Of a stretch of DNA of 64,000 nucleotides, positions 43,340 through 52,767 are shown piece after piece. The position numbers and the translations under genes were made by a program. This DNA is from Bacillus proteolyticus (GTDB taxonomy: Bacteria; Bacillota; Bacilli; Bacillales; Bacillaceae_G): positions 16,255 to 80,254 of the forward strand of contig NZ_MACH01000072.1 in NCBI RefSeq assembly GCF_001884065.1, read 5' to 3'. The first letter of the stretch is position 1. Each line of letters opens with the position of its first letter. Under the pieces are notes generated by a model. That model was not told where the DNA came from. It made no database searches and worked only from the letters and a program-made list of their open reading frames with translations.

Positions 43340-44152
43340 ATGGCTGTCATTACAAAAATAGAAGTGCAAAAACGATCGAAAGAACGATTTAATATTTATA
43401 TTGATAAAGGTCAAGGTGAAGAGTACGGATTTAGTGTGGATCAAGTAATCTTAATGAAACACGGATTACAAAAAGGCTTAGAAATTGATGAAATAGCGTT
43501 AGGAAATATTTTGTACAATGAAGAGGTACAAAAAGCATATTTACAAGCAATCTCCTATTTATCCTATCAAATGAGAACAAAACAAGAAATAGAAGATTTT
43601 TTACGAAAAAAAGAAGTGGGACAGGCCATCATCTCTGAAGTCGTTTCGAAATTATTACATGACCGATATATTAATGATAAAGAGTATGCCATTTTATATA
43701 CGCGAACGCAAAGTAATGTGAATCGAAAAGGTCCAACTGTTATAAAGAGAGAGCTGTTAAATAAAGGTGTTCAGGATCTAATCATTACACATAGTTTACA
43801 AGGGTATCCAAAGGAGAAGCAAATTGAAAATGCTTTGGTTCTTATAGAAAAGAAGAAAAGATCTTATCAAAAACATTCCTTTTTACAAATGAAGCTAAAG
43901 TTAGACGAAATGCTTGTGCGTAAAGGATATTCTAGAGATGTGATTCAAATTTGTCTAGAAGAATTGAAAGACGAAAAAGATGACGAACAGCAACAAGAAG
44001 CGTTACACTATCATGGGAATAAATATTATGAGAAATATAAGAAGTATGATGGATGGACATTCGAAAATAAGATGAAACAAGCGTTATATCGAAAAGGATT
44101 CTCTATTGATGAGATAGAGATATTTTTACAAATGAAACGTGAAGAGGGATGA
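43340..44152 (+). CDS. recX: Recombination regulator RecX
   Basis: Modulates RecA filaments. The 270-residue protein is all-helical with RecX three-helix repeats: YLSYQMRTKQEIEDFLRKKEV, LLHDRYINDKEYAILYTRT, and GPTVIKRELLNKGV. Length and order match Bacillus RecX. GAGAGGTGAGAG precedes ATG 43340. yfhH starts 13 bases after its stop and is co-transcribed. Confidence 0.9.
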   Translation: MAVITKIEVQKRSKERFNIYIDKGQGEEYGFSVDQVILMKHGLQKGLEIDEIALGNILYNEEVQKAYLQAISYLSYQMRTKQEIEDFLRKKEVGQAIISEVVSKLLHDRYINDKEYAILYTRTQSNVNRKGPTVIKRELLNKGVQDLIITHSLQGYPKEKQIENALVLIEKKKRSYQKHSFLQMKLKLDEMLVRKGYSRDVIQICLEELKDEKDDEQQQEALHYHGNKYYEKYKKYDGWTFENKMKQALYRKGFSIDEIEIFLQMKREEG

Positions 44153-44165
44153 GGGGAATAATAAA

Positions 44166-44483
44166 ATGAATATGCCAAAACGCTACAGTGAAATGACAAC
44201 GCATGAGCTTAGAGAAGAAATTGGGGCTTTGAAGGAGCAAGCAGTAAAGGCTGAGCAACTTGGAATTGTAAATGAATTCGATGTGTTAATGAGAAAGATG
44301 GCCATGGCCCGTGCTTACATGACTGATATAAACAAATTCCATATTGGTGAGACATATGAATTAGTAGAAGAACCTGGTGTATTATTTAAAATCACGTACT
44401 TCAATGGGGTATTTGCTTGGGGTTATAAGCAAAACGATAATGAAGAGATTGGGATACCAATCTCCTTGTTGCAAGAAAAATAA
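44166..44483 (+). CDS. yfhH: YfhH-family protein
   Basis: A 105-residue soluble protein with an N-terminal helical part (RYSEMTTHELREEI) and a C-terminal small beta barrel (GETYELVEEPGVLFKITYFNGVFAWGY), ending IPISLLQEK, as in B. subtilis YfhH (DUF1811). Start ATG 44166 with GAGGGG nine bases ahead; ATG 44172 would match the B. subtilis length. A terminator at 44483 follows. Function unknown. Confidence 0.87.
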   Translation: MNMPKRYSEMTTHELREEIGALKEQAVKAEQLGIVNEFDVLMRKMAMARAYMTDINKFHIGETYELVEEPGVLFKITYFNGVFAWGYKQNDNEEIGIPISLLQEK

Positions 44484-44514
44484 AAACCAGAGAGCGAATA
44501 TCTCTCTGGTTTTC
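44483..44514. terminator. Terminator after yfhH
   Basis: Stem AAAACCAGAGAG / CTCTCTGGTTTT. Confidence 0.85.
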
Positions 44515-44547
44515 ATCTTTGGTAGGCGTTAAAGGAGATAGGAGATT

Positions 44548-44700
44548 CTAAAATTGGCGTTTTTTACATTCATTGGCCAATATAATGAGAGACTGGGTCT
44601 GTTGCGTCTGTCCGTTAACTTGCGCTTTCGCATGTTTCGGACGAGTCCACGTATGGTTAAATAATTCAGAACGACTATCTAAACGATCACGGTAGCTCAT
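44548..44700 (-). CDS. YpzG-like small protein (50 aa)
   Basis: Translation MSYRDRLDSRSELFNHTWTR, then PKHAKAQVNGQTQQTQ and a basic end CKKRQF. The TWxxPKHAxxQVNGxTQ pattern is that of the small YpzG family by recall. GAGGTGATAAAG precedes ATG 44700. It lies directly downstream of sspK on the minus strand with a 46-base gap, so possibly shares its forespore expression. Confidence 0.75.
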   Translation of the reverse strand: MSYRDRLDSRSELFNHTWTRPKHAKAQVNGQTQQTQSLIILANECKKRQF

Positions 44701-44746
44701 CTTTATCACCTCGTGTAGGAAGTTAATTTTTTAGGTTGTACCTGTA

Positions 44747-44905
44747 CTACTCTTCCTGCTGATTTGCAGCACGCATACGTTCTTGTGGGTGCGTGTTAAT
44801 TGTGCCGTTAGGTCGTTTCGAAGCGAAGCGTGATTTCGCTTTCGGCTGACCGTCGATTTTGCTGTTGTTTTTTGACTCAGACCAAAACTCGGCTTGTTTA
44901 CCCAT
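44747..44905 (-). CDS. sspK: Small acid-soluble spore protein K
   Basis: A 52-residue minor SASP. The translation [20 protein letters not shown], then [20 protein letters not shown] and [11 protein letters not shown] is recognisable as SspK of the B. cereus group. AGGAGGGCG lies before ATG 44905. SASPs accumulate in the forespore under sigma-G control; no promoter was assigned here. Confidence 0.92.
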
Positions 44906-45027
44906 TGCGAACGCCCTCCTCATCATCAGTTGATACCTCTTTAAGAAGTATCACTTATAGAATGTGCAAAATAGAAGAAACTATCCTTTAGAAATGAAGG
45001 GATAAATAGGTAAAAGGAGACTAGAAC

Positions 45028-45294
45028 ATGAATGATATTTATGAAGCATTAACGAAAGAATTATTAGACAAGAATGACAAGCTTTCTTACGGACAAGCTC
45101 GTGCGTGGGTTGAATTACTGTGGGAAGATTTTCAAACAACTTATGCGAAATCAGGTCGTTACCAAGGTGAGGAAATGACTGAGCAAGTAGTACGAACATG
45201 GATTAATAATCATGGAGCGCGCCTTCATGAAATGCGTACAAATAATCCAAAGTATAGCCATTTAATCAATCAAGAAGATCATTTGAAACATTAA
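45028..45294 (+). CDS. yfhJ: YfhJ (WVELL-type) protein
   Basis: An 88-residue helical protein with the signature GQARAWVELLWEDFQTTYAK that names the WVELL family, as in B. subtilis YfhJ. AAAAGGAGA precedes ATG 45028. It is closed by a terminator (45292-45322) shared with convergent yfhP. Function unknown. Confidence 0.87.
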   Translation: MNDIYEALTKELLDKNDKLSYGQARAWVELLWEDFQTTYAKSGRYQGEEMTEQVVRTWINNHGARLHEMRTNNPKYSHLINQEDHLKH

Positions 45295-45322
45295 AAAAAA
45301 GCGACTTAAGTCGCTTTTTTTA
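45292..45322. terminator. Shared terminator of yfhJ and yfhP
   Basis: Stem AAAAAAAGCGACTTAAGTCGCTTTTTTT, symmetric. Confidence 0.88.
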
Positions 45323-46300
45323 ATGTGGAAGCAATTCTAATTTCTTTCGAAGTTTTTCTTCGCTGAAAATCCATCCAGTATATGAACTAATAATATTTAA
45401 ATTTTGATCGAGTTGAACGATTGCGACGAATGGATAATAATCTTTGCTTCGATACCGCAAATCAATGAATCGAACTTCATAATAGTTATCATAATCGAAA
45501 ATATCCCAGCGATATACAGGTGAAAAAGATAAGAAAGCAGATATATTTTCATCTCGCACAGCAGCTTGCATAATGGCAGTATTCGGGAACGGTACGCGAT
45601 CAAATTTATCGTATACAAGGATGTTACCGCGGTGCCATCTTGCGACGTAGTAATGTTCCGTTGTAACGACGGCTAAATGATAATGATAAAATTTGTAAGA
45701 AGGAGAAATAATTACTTTCTCTACATTTTTGAAACGTTTGTATACTACACTTTTAATATTTCGATGCATCATAACGCGGCCGATGTAGTAAACAAACATT
45801 AATATATACGCTGCTAAAGCAGTATATCCTTTATGTGATCCGACAAGCATACAAGCAATCGCAAGTATATGGATAAAGAAAATGGCAGTATCGAACGTAT
45901 TAATTATGCCAAGTGCTACCCATTTTTTGGTGAAGGGCCTTAATGCCTGTGTACCATAGGCATTGAAAATATCCACAAAGACATGAAGAAAGACGGCAAT
46001 AAATGACCAAAGTAGTAGATGCAGATATGGAGCGTCTGAAAAGAAGGCGAACGAGATGCCACTTATAAGGAATGACCAAAGAATTACTGCAGGAATGGAA
46101 TGAGTAATCCCGCGATGATTTCTTATATATTTAGCGTTATTACGCAATTTTAAAACTGTATCGATATCAGGAATATTGGAACCAGCAATTGTTGCAAGCA
46201 TCACTGCTTGTGGCCCAACATCACTTTGAGCTATGGTTGGATCTAATGTTGCCAAACTGCCTAGAGTAACGCCCATAACAAGGTGAGTGGCTGTGTCCAT
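45320..46300 (-). CDS. yfhP: Membrane-bound metal-dependent hydrolase YfhP (YdjM/LexA-binding type, DUF457)
   Basis: A 326-residue integral membrane protein. The N-terminal part has the metal-ligand motifs of the family: TATHLVMGV, SNIPDIDTVL and NHRGITHSIPA, followed by about four membrane helices and FLHVFVDIFNAYG. The C-terminal ~120 residues are soluble. Members are annotated as hydrolases, but the reaction is not known. Position next to mutY equals B. subtilis yfhP-yfhQ. Confidence 0.87.
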   Translation of the reverse strand: MDTATHLVMGVTLGSLATLDPTIAQSDVGPQAVMLATIAGSNIPDIDTVLKLRNNAKYIRNHRGITHSIPAVILWSFLISGISFAFFSDAPYLHLLLWSFIAVFLHVFVDIFNAYGTQALRPFTKKWVALGIINTFDTAIFFIHILAIACMLVGSHKGYTALAAYILMFVYYIGRVMMHRNIKSVVYKRFKNVEKVIISPSYKFYHYHLAVVTTEHYYVARWHRGNILVYDKFDRVPFPNTAIMQAAVRDENISAFLSFSPVYRWDIFDYDNYYEVRFIDLRYRSKDYYPFVAIVQLDQNLNIISSYTGWIFSEEKLRKKLELLPH

Positions 46301-46449
46301 AGAAATCCACCTCCGTTTTTTATTAATGTAACTCTTTTTATTCGATACCTCAAGTCCTTTGCCTTCTATTTCCTATGTCATCTTACTTAAATTTTTTCCT
46401 AAAATCTTTATAATAGTACATATATGCAAAAAAATGAGGGGGATCAAGT

Positions 46450-47547
46450 TTGACACTTGAAATATTAAATAAGTTTAACATAGAGCAATTTCAAAATGAT
46501 TTAATTGGTTGGTTTGAAAAAGAACAACGTGATTTACCGTGGCGAAAAAATAAAGATCCATACCGTGTTTGGGTTTCGGAAATTATGTTACAGCAAACAA
46601 GGGTGGAAGCTGTAAAACCATATTACGCAAATTTTATGGGGAAGTTTCCTACGCTTGAAGCGTTAGCAAATGCCGATGATGAAGACGTATTAAAAGCATG
46701 GGAAGGCTTAGGTTATTATTCTAGAGCGCGAAATTTACATGCAGCAGTAAAGGAAGTAAAAGAAGTATACGGCGGGGAAGTACCGAGCGATGTAAAGAAA
46801 ATCGAAAAACTAAAAGGAGTGGGACCATATACAAAAGGTGCCATTTTAAGCATTGCATACGGTATACCAGAGCCGGCGGTTGATGGAAATGTTATGCGCG
46901 TATTATCTCGTATTTTATCAGTGTGGGATGATATTGCAAAACCAAAAACGAGAAAAGTGTTTGAAGAGATTGTGCGTGAAATTATTTCAGCTAAAAATCC
47001 ATCCTATTTTAATCAAGGTTTGATGGAATTAGGAGCATTAATTTGTATACCGAAAAATCCATCTTGTTTACTTTGCCCTGTACGTGAACATTGCCGAGGA
47101 TACGCTGAGGGTGTTCAAAAAGAATTACCAGTAAAGAGTAAAGCGAAAGCACCTACAATGGTACCGCTTGTTGCAGGAGTACTTCAAACTGAAGATGGTC
47201 GTTACGTAATTAATAAGCGTCCGGATACCGGGTTGTTGGCTAATATGTGGGAATTTCCAAATGTTGAACTTGGCGAAGGGATCCGAAATCAGAAGGAGCA
47301 GCTTGCAGATTATATGAAAGAAAAATTTGAGCTCACGGTTTCCATTGATGAATACGCCATGAATGTACAGCATACTTTTACACATCGTACTTGGGATATA
47401 TTTATATTTTACGGAAAAGTAACCGGTGATATTGTGGAAACAGATACATTGAAAATTGTATCGAAAGAAGCATTTGAACAGTTACCTTTCTCGAAATCGC
47501 ATCGTACAATTTACGAAAATTGTGTGGAGAAAATTACAATGCAATAA
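46450..47547 (+). CDS. mutY: A/G-specific adenine glycosylase MutY
   Basis: Removes adenine mispaired with 8-oxoguanine. The 365-residue protein has the catalytic Glu in [11 protein letters not shown], helix-hairpin-helix [10 protein letters not shown], catalytic Asp in [10 protein letters not shown], iron-sulfur cysteines in [17 protein letters not shown] (Cys-x6-Cys-x2-Cys-x5-Cys) and a C-terminal NUDIX-like 8-oxoG recognition domain (from ~235). It starts with TTG at 46450; AGGGGGATC lies ahead and no better start exists. A terminator follows. Confidence 0.95.
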   Translation: MTLEILNKFNIEQFQNDLIGWFEKEQRDLPWRKNKDPYRVWVSEIMLQQTRVEAVKPYYANFMGKFPTLEALANADDEDVLKAWEGLGYYSRARNLHAAVKEVKEVYGGEVPSDVKKIEKLKGVGPYTKGAILSIAYGIPEPAVDGNVMRVLSRILSVWDDIAKPKTRKVFEEIVREIISAKNPSYFNQGLMELGALICIPKNPSCLLCPVREHCRGYAEGVQKELPVKSKAKAPTMVPLVAGVLQTEDGRYVINKRPDTGLLANMWEFPNVELGEGIRNQKEQLADYMKEKFELTVSIDEYAMNVQHTFTHRTWDIFIFYGKVTGDIVETDTLKIVSKEAFEQLPFSKSHRTIYENCVEKITMQ

Positions 47548-47586
47548 ATGAAAAAACGTGTTCTAGAACTTTGGAACACGTTTTTT
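47548..47586 (+). terminator. Terminator after mutY
   Basis: Stem AAAAAACGTGTTC / GAACACGTTTTTT with interrupted centre and T run. Confidence 0.85.
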
Positions 47587-47629
47587 TTATTGGGGGAAAT
47601 TTGTATTTCGAGGCTAAAAATCCATGCTT

Positions 47630-47806
47630 TTATAATCCGCCACGTGACTCGATTTCTTTCACAATTTCTTTATAAATCGTTTGTCCCTCTACATTTAGAT
47701 AAGGCATAATTTGCTGAAATGAATGATGAAAATGAGCCAATTCATCTTTGTTCCATTCATTTTTGGAAATCATAGTTAGCTCAGTCATATCACGTCCAGT
47801 ATACAT
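47630..47806 (-). CDS. Uncharacterised small protein (58 aa)
   Basis: Translation MYTGRDMTELTMISKNEWNK and onward, with LAHFHHSFQQIMPYLN and an end EIVKEIESRGGL. GATGGAGGTGGG before ATG 47806 is a strong ribosome site, so the gene is probably real. Soluble, mixed charge, histidine cluster HFHH. I do not recognise the family. It is divergent from sspE. Confidence 0.68.
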   Translation of the reverse strand: MYTGRDMTELTMISKNEWNKDELAHFHHSFQQIMPYLNVEGQTIYKEIVKEIESRGGL

Positions 47807-47931
47807 ATTCCCACCTCCATCATATGTAGTTTGAATGAGTGATAAGAGATATATGCGTGAATTTTTTTAAAGAAAATTAAGGATAACTTCTAAGTGAATT
47901 GGTTACATTATTGATTGTGGAGGTGAGAAAG

Positions 47932-48213
47932 ATGAGTAAAAAACAACAAGGTTATAATAAGGCAACTTCTGGTGCTAGCATTCAAAGTACAAATGCTAGC
48001 TATGGTACAGAGTTTGCGACTGAAACGAATGTACAAGCAGTAAAACAAGCGAACGCACAATCAGAGGCACAGAAAGCACAAGCTTCTGCTGCTCAGAGTG
48101 CAAATGCTAGTTATGGTACAGAGTTTGCAACTGAAACAGATGTGCATGCAGTGAAAAAACAAAATGCACAATCAGCTGCAAAACAATCACAATCTTCTAG
48201 CTCAAATCAGTAA
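47932..48213 (+). CDS. sspE: Gamma-type small acid-soluble spore protein
   Basis: A 93-residue spore storage protein, rich in Ala, Gln, Ser and Asn and lacking Cys and Trp. It contains two repeats of [12 protein letters not shown] (about residues 22-33 and 61-72), the site family cut by the GPR protease at germination (TEFA-type cleavage). ATG 47932 follows GGAGGTGAGAAAG. A terminator is at 48217. It releases amino acids during outgrowth. Expected forespore-specific expression. Confidence 0.93.
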   Translation: MSKKQQGYNKATSGASIQSTNASYGTEFATETNVQAVKQANAQSEAQKAQASAAQSANASYGTEFATETDVHAVKKQNAQSAAKQSQSSSSNQ

Positions 48214-48216
48214 TGA

Positions 48217-48253
48217 TGGAAAAACACTTCTCCGTTCGAGAGAAGTGTTTTCT
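48217..48253 (+). terminator. Terminator after sspE
   Basis: Stem GAAAAACACTTCTC / GAGAAGTGTTTTCT. Confidence 0.85.
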
Positions 48254-48399
48254 ATGTGTGCGGGTCATTGTAATGAAAATAAAGGGAACGACATAACTTC
48301 TAATAAGTCAACAAATGTAGTCAAAGGAGAAAGAAGTGCGCGATTAGAAATATGTAATAGGAATTATAACTGGCGAATGAATTTAAAAGGGGGTAAGTG

Positions 48400-48654
48400 A
48401 TGAACGATTTTGATAAGTTGGTAGGAGAGCAGTTGGAAACGATGGATGAGCTTTTAAAGTTACAATCGCATTTAGAGAAGTATCAGCAAATTGAAATGAG
48501 TGAAAGGGATACGTGCGATAAAAAAGAATTGCATTTTATCCGTCAAGAAATATATAGAACAGAAATAGCATTAAAACTTTTACATGAAAAATTTGAACAG
48601 CAAACGAATAATGTGATTCAATCTTTTGAAACCGAAAAAACAATTTCAAATTAA
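48400..48654 (+). CDS. ygaB: YgaB-family protein
   Basis: An 84-residue acidic coiled-coil-like protein (MNDFDKLVGEQLETMDELLK; LHEKFEQQ). Length and place after sspE correspond to B. subtilis YgaB. ATG 48400 follows AAAAGGGGGTAAG; the track-level GTG at 48397 is less likely. Function unknown. Confidence 0.78.
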   Translation: MNDFDKLVGEQLETMDELLKLQSHLEKYQQIEMSERDTCDKKELHFIRQEIYRTEIALKLLHEKFEQQTNNVIQSFETEKTISN

Positions 48655-48973
48655 GGGTGAGATATGTTGTTGATTTTAGGTGAAAAGTCCTTTCTTAAAC
48701 AGAGGTGAGGGGGCTTTTCTTTTTGTTATATCTTCGTTTGATCTTCTAAAATACGTATTGCTAATTCATAGGAAATGTTCCTTCGTTAAAAGGGTTAGTG
48801 ATGTGGTATTCAATAATATAAACTTCATTATATTCCTCATGAAAACAAGTGTCCTATCGCTTTAGTTTTAAAATTTTGACAAAAAAGTTATAATAGAAAA
48901 AAAGTGAATGCAGTTCAAGGGGTAGCTAAGACAACTTAAGAAAAGCATTTGCGGTTGAAAGAAGGGAGCATAT
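48655..48973. other. 319-base gap between ygaB and ygaC
   Basis: Near the start a hairpin GAAAAGTCC / GGGGCTTTTC (about 48683-48720) with following T run probably ends ygaB. A TATAAT at about 48889-48894 may be the -10 of ygaC. Otherwise nothing recognisable. Confidence 0.5.
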
Positions 48974-49504
48974 ATGGGATTTCCCAAAGAAGGAGAAAAG
49001 GTACAAATACATAGTTATAAACATAATGGCTCCATTCATAGAATGTGGGAAGAGACAACAATTTTAAAAGGGACGCAGAGCCTTGTGATCGGAGCAAATG
49101 ATCGTACAGTAGTTACGGAATCAGATGGTCGAACATGGATTACTCGCGAACCTGCGATTTGTTACTTCCATGCTAATTATTGGTTTAATGTGATTGGAAT
49201 GCTGAGAGAAGAAGGAGTATATTATTATTGTAATTTAAGCTCTCCTTTTGCATATGACTCTGAAGCATTAAAGTATATTGATTACGACTTAGACATTAAA
49301 GTGTATCCGGATATGACATATACACTTTTAGATGAAGATGAGTATGAAAAGCATAGTCAAATCATGCAGTATCCACCTGTTATTGATACAATTTTAAAAC
49401 GAAATGTAGCGCATTTAACACAGTGGATTCATCAAAGAAAAGGTCCATTTGCACCGGATTTCGTAGATATGTGGTACGAAAGATATTTAATGTACAGAAA
49501 TTAA
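48974..49504 (+). CDS. ygaC: Nucleoside tri-/diphosphate phosphatase (DUF402, YgaC)
   Basis: A 176-residue soluble protein of the DUF402 fold: [20 protein letters not shown], then [35 protein letters not shown] and LLDEDEYE. The conserved DLD and DEDE acidic residues bind metal in this family; characterised homologues hydrolyse nucleoside tri- and diphosphates. GAAGGGAGC precedes ATG 48974. Followed by terminator 49505-49540. Confidence 0.88.
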   Translation: MGFPKEGEKVQIHSYKHNGSIHRMWEETTILKGTQSLVIGANDRTVVTESDGRTWITREPAICYFHANYWFNVIGMLREEGVYYYCNLSSPFAYDSEALKYIDYDLDIKVYPDMTYTLLDEDEYEKHSQIMQYPPVIDTILKRNVAHLTQWIHQRKGPFAPDFVDMWYERYLMYRN

Positions 49505-49540
49505 AACAAACCTGCAGGGGATTTCCCGGCAGGTTTGTCC
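49505..49540 (+). terminator. Terminator after ygaC
   Basis: Stem AAACCTGCAGGGG / CCCGGCAGGTTT (one mismatch). Confidence 0.75.
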
Positions 49541-49558
49541 TATTAGAGGGGGGATTAT

Positions 49559-51319
49559 GTGCAAGGTATAAAAAGATATTTACAATTTGTTAAACCATAT
49601 CGATGGCTTATTGCTATTACAATTGTTATCGGTCTAGTTAAGTTCGGTATCCCGCTTATTATGCCGTGGTTATTAAAGTATATTATCGACGATGTAATTC
49701 AAGGCGGGGGTTCACTTCAAGATAAAACGTCCCAATTAATAACGGCGATTGGGATAGCTTTTTTTATTTTTGCAGTATTAAGGCCACCGATTGAATATTA
49801 TCGTCAATATTTCGCGCAACGTATCGCCAATACAATACTATATGATTTGCGGAAACATATTTTTGGTCACTTGCAAAAATTGAGCTTGCGTTATTATTCG
49901 AACACAAAAACAGGAGAGCTTATTTCACGTGTAATCCATGATGTAGAGCAAACGAAGGATTTTGTAATTACCGGTTTAATGAATGTTTGGTTAGATACTG
50001 CAACAATTGCGATTGCTATTATTGTTATGTTTTCTATGAATATAAAGTTAACGTTTGTTGCTTTATTGATTTTACCTATTTATGTTGTTGCAGTGAAATA
50101 TTTTTTCGGACGTCTCCGAAAATTGACGAAAGAACGTTCACAAGCGTTAGCAACGATGCAAGGATATTTACATGAACGTATTCAAGGGATGCAAGTGACA
50201 CGTAGCTTTGCATTAGAAGAGTATGAAAGGGGCCAGTTTGAAAAGAGAAATAATGAATTTTTAACGAAAGCACTAGCGCATACAAGTTGGACGGCGAGAA
50301 CGTTTTCGGCAGTGAATACGTTAACGGATTTAGGGCCGTTACTCGTTATTGGTTTTGCGGCGTATGAGGTAATTCAAGGGTCATTAACACTGGGGACTAT
50401 GGTGGCCTTTGTTGGATATATGGATAGTTTATATAGTCCGCTTCGTCGCCTCGTTAATTCATCTACAACATTAACGCAATCTTTCGCCTCGATGGATCGA
50501 GTATTTGAACTGTTAGATGAAAAATACGATATTGTTAATGTACCAAATGCGGTGCAAACGAAAAGGTTAGATGGAGAAGTTATATTTGATAATGTTTCTT
50601 TTCGTTATAATGCGGATGAAAAAGAAATATTGCATAATCTGTCATTAATTATGCGACCAGGAGAGAAGGTTGCGCTTGTAGGGGCAAGTGGAGGAGGAAA
50701 GTCATCTCTTGCTAGTTTAATTCCACGTTTTTATGATGTTTCTGAAGGTGCAGTTTATATAGACGGGATAGATGTAAGAAAGTATAATATGAGAAATTTA
50801 CGTAGTCATATTGGAATTGTGCTACAAGATAATTTATTATTTAGCGATACAATCGGGGCTAATATTTTATATGGTAATCCGAAAGCTACAGAGGCGGAAG
50901 TGATTTCAGCTGCCAAAGCTGCACAAATTCATAATTTTATTACAGAGTTGCCAGAGGGCTACGATACTGTCGTTGGGGAACGTGGTGTGAAATTATCGGG
51001 TGGGCAAAGACAACGTGTAGCAATCGCGCGGGTTTTTCTAAAGAATCCATCTGTACTTATATTAGATGAAGCAACTTCCGCTTTAGATTTAGAAAATGAA
51101 CGATATATTCAAGAGGCACTGCAAACGTTAGCGGCAGATCGGACAACGATTATAATTGCACATCGATTAGCGACGATTACACATGTCGATACAATTATTT
51201 ACATTGAAGATGGCGAAATTAAAGAAACAGGTTCTCATGAAGAGTTAATGAAAAGAAGAGGATATTATTATAATTTATATCAGCTTCAACATATAACAGA
51301 AACAGCTCCTTTAGCATAA
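49559..51319 (+). CDS. ygaD: ABC exporter, fused permease-ATPase (YgaD)
   Basis: A 586-residue half-transporter of the multidrug/lipid exporter type. Six membrane helices occupy residues ~15-300. The ATPase has Walker A GASGGGKSS, signature LSGGQRQR and Walker B VLILDEATSAL, then the H-loop in IIAHRL. It must act as a homodimer. GTG 49559 with AGAGGGGGGAT ahead is the only supported start. The terminator overlaps its last codons. Substrate unknown. Confidence 0.92.
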   Translation: MQGIKRYLQFVKPYRWLIAITIVIGLVKFGIPLIMPWLLKYIIDDVIQGGGSLQDKTSQLITAIGIAFFIFAVLRPPIEYYRQYFAQRIANTILYDLRKHIFGHLQKLSLRYYSNTKTGELISRVIHDVEQTKDFVITGLMNVWLDTATIAIAIIVMFSMNIKLTFVALLILPIYVVAVKYFFGRLRKLTKERSQALATMQGYLHERIQGMQVTRSFALEEYERGQFEKRNNEFLTKALAHTSWTARTFSAVNTLTDLGPLLVIGFAAYEVIQGSLTLGTMVAFVGYMDSLYSPLRRLVNSSTTLTQSFASMDRVFELLDEKYDIVNVPNAVQTKRLDGEVIFDNVSFRYNADEKEILHNLSLIMRPGEKVALVGASGGGKSSLASLIPRFYDVSEGAVYIDGIDVRKYNMRNLRSHIGIVLQDNLLFSDTIGANILYGNPKATEAEVISAAKAAQIHNFITELPEGYDTVVGERGVKLSGGQRQRVAIARVFLKNPSVLILDEATSALDLENERYIQEALQTLAADRTTIIIAHRLATITHVDTIIYIEDGEIKETGSHEELMKRRGYYYNLYQLQHITETAPLA

Positions 51320-51336
51320 AAGGAGCTGTTTTTTAT
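51302..51336. terminator. Shared terminator of ygaD and ygaE
   Basis: Stem AACAGCTCCTTTA / TAAAAGGAGCTGTT, with the ygaD stop inside. Confidence 0.82.
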
Positions 51337-52421
51337 TCGTCTTCTTTTTTATCGTCGATTTTGAGTTCGGTTTCTGGTTTATGGTATGTGTAGAAGCTAT
51401 CCACAAGTAAATCTAAATGTTCTACTTCTTCACTATAGTTAATAATTGAAGAAATAAGAGGGAAGAGGTGTAACCATATTTTATATGCTTCCTCATCATC
51501 CTTGTTTTGATAATCCATAAAGATATCAATTAATTCTTGTTTAGCTGTTTCAACTTCATCAAGCATTTCAACAGATTGTTGTTTTTTTGCTTTACCAATA
51601 AATTTTAATAAAACTTGTTCATGGTAATGCGTTAATGAATCAAGTTCGTTTTGAATAGATTCCTGAAACTCTTCTGGCATATAGCGCAGTTCATTTTCAG
51701 TACGGTGTAATGACTTTAGCGTACTTAAAGCACGGCTTGTTGTTGCAAGCATTTGTCTGAATAAAACGAGCTTACGAATTTTTGCGAACTGTACCTTTTT
51801 CGTGTAGCTTCTTTCTTCTTTATACAGCAAATAATAATGGTTTAGTTTGATCATTTTTTCTTTCATACGATCAATATCAGTTTTTAACGTTGTAAAGTCA
51901 GAAGCTTGCCTGCTGTTCATTCGAATCCATTTCACAATTTCTTCTGTATTATCAACGATACGGTGATAAAGCTTTGTTTCGTATTTTGGCGGCATAAATA
52001 CTAAATTTACAAGTGAAGCCGCAATAATTCCGATCATAATCGTCGCAAAGCGAAGTAAGGCAAAATTAAAGAAATCTTCGCCTTGATACTCCATAATGGC
52101 GATAACTGTAACTAGAGCGATTGATATTGTGTTTTCTAATCGTAATTGTAATGTAAGAGCAATTACTAATATACATGTTAATCCAATAATAAAAGGATTA
52201 TGTCCAAAAGCAGTAGCAAATACGATAGCGAATACCGCACCAATTACGTTTGCTTGAATTTGTTCAAGTGCCGTTAAATACGAACGGTATACAGACGGCT
52301 GAACAGCGAAGATAGCTGAGATTCCCGCAAATACCGGACTCGGTAAGTGAAGTAAAATACAAGCAAATAAAGCTAATGTAATGGCAATACCCGTTTTTAA
52401 AATGCGAGCACCAAGTTTCAT
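51333..52421 (-). CDS. ygaE: Aromatic acid exporter family protein (YgaE)
   Basis: A 362-residue protein with six N-terminal membrane helices (FACILLHLPSPVFAGISAIFAVQP, with the GISAIFAVQPS motif of the ArAE_1 family) and a large helical, charged cytosolic C-terminal half (~155-360). The substrate is inferred only from the family. ATG 52421 (MKLGARIL) is preferred with AAGGAT 12 bases ahead; the frame continues open upstream. A palindrome at 52451-52483 lies just before the gene. Confidence 0.85.
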   Translation of the reverse strand: MKLGARILKTGIAITLALFACILLHLPSPVFAGISAIFAVQPSVYRSYLTALEQIQANVIGAVFAIVFATAFGHNPFIIGLTCILVIALTLQLRLENTISIALVTVIAIMEYQGEDFFNFALLRFATIMIGIIAASLVNLVFMPPKYETKLYHRIVDNTEEIVKWIRMNSRQASDFTTLKTDIDRMKEKMIKLNHYYLLYKEERSYTKKVQFAKIRKLVLFRQMLATTSRALSTLKSLHRTENELRYMPEEFQESIQNELDSLTHYHEQVLLKFIGKAKKQQSVEMLDEVETAKQELIDIFMDYQNKDDEEAYKIWLHLFPLISSIINYSEEVEHLDLLVDSFYTYHKPETELKIDDKKEDE

Positions 52422-52450
52422 ACCCTTATTGATATCCTTTCTCTTGTCAT

Positions 52451-52483
52451 AATGAATGTACAACATGATACTATACATTCATT
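52451..52483 (-). promoter_or_regulatory. Palindromic operator-like site upstream of ygaE
   Basis: AATGAATGTA (52451-52460) and TACATTCATT (52474-52483) form a perfect 10-bp dyad with a 13-base spacer, 30 bases before the ygaE start. The arrangement suits a dimeric repressor such as a TetR- or MarR-type protein; the regulator is not identified. Confidence 0.6.
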
Positions 52484-52587
52484 ACAATATGTTAGCAAGT
52501 GATATTTTAGTGATGTTAAAAAGTTTAATAAATAAATTACAATCAATTTATAATTTCTCCAAATTCTCTTTAAACATCTATTCTTTA

Positions 52588-52620
52588 ATAAAAAAACCTG
52601 CTGAAATTCAGCAGGTTTCA
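52588..52620 (-). terminator. Terminator of the glutamate synthase transcript
   Basis: Minus strand: stem AACCTGCTGAA / TTCAGCAGGTT then seven T. It lies 150 bases past the stop, with a bcr1 copy in between. Confidence 0.8.
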
Positions 52621-52687
52621 AATTGTTATTATAGATTACTATGCGATGCTTGCTTCGTCAATTTTTTTATGAAAATAAATATTGTAC

Positions 52688-52767
52688 ATATCCCGCATTA
52701 ATGCCCGATTGGTGAAGGCTAATAATCAGTGGGAGATGGCCCTCCACTGATTAAAGTTTCACTTTAT
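52688..52767 (+). mobile_element. Shortened bcr1 copy between the glutamate synthase stop and its terminator
   Basis: Left end ATCCCGCATTAATGCCCGA, TTGGTGAAGGCTAATAATC, a stem-like AGTGGGAG / CCTCCACT and the right end TGATTAAAGTTTCAC followed by TTTAT (52763-52767). The left-hand duplication has decayed (CATAT). The last base of TTTAT is also the last base of the minus-strand TGA stop. Confidence 0.78.

Noticed and set aside
48254-48400. 48-codon frame between sspE and ygaB whose stop overlaps the ygaB start
   Set aside because: It begins inside the arm region of the sspE terminator with no separate ribosome site. Coupling to ygaB is possible but unsupported.
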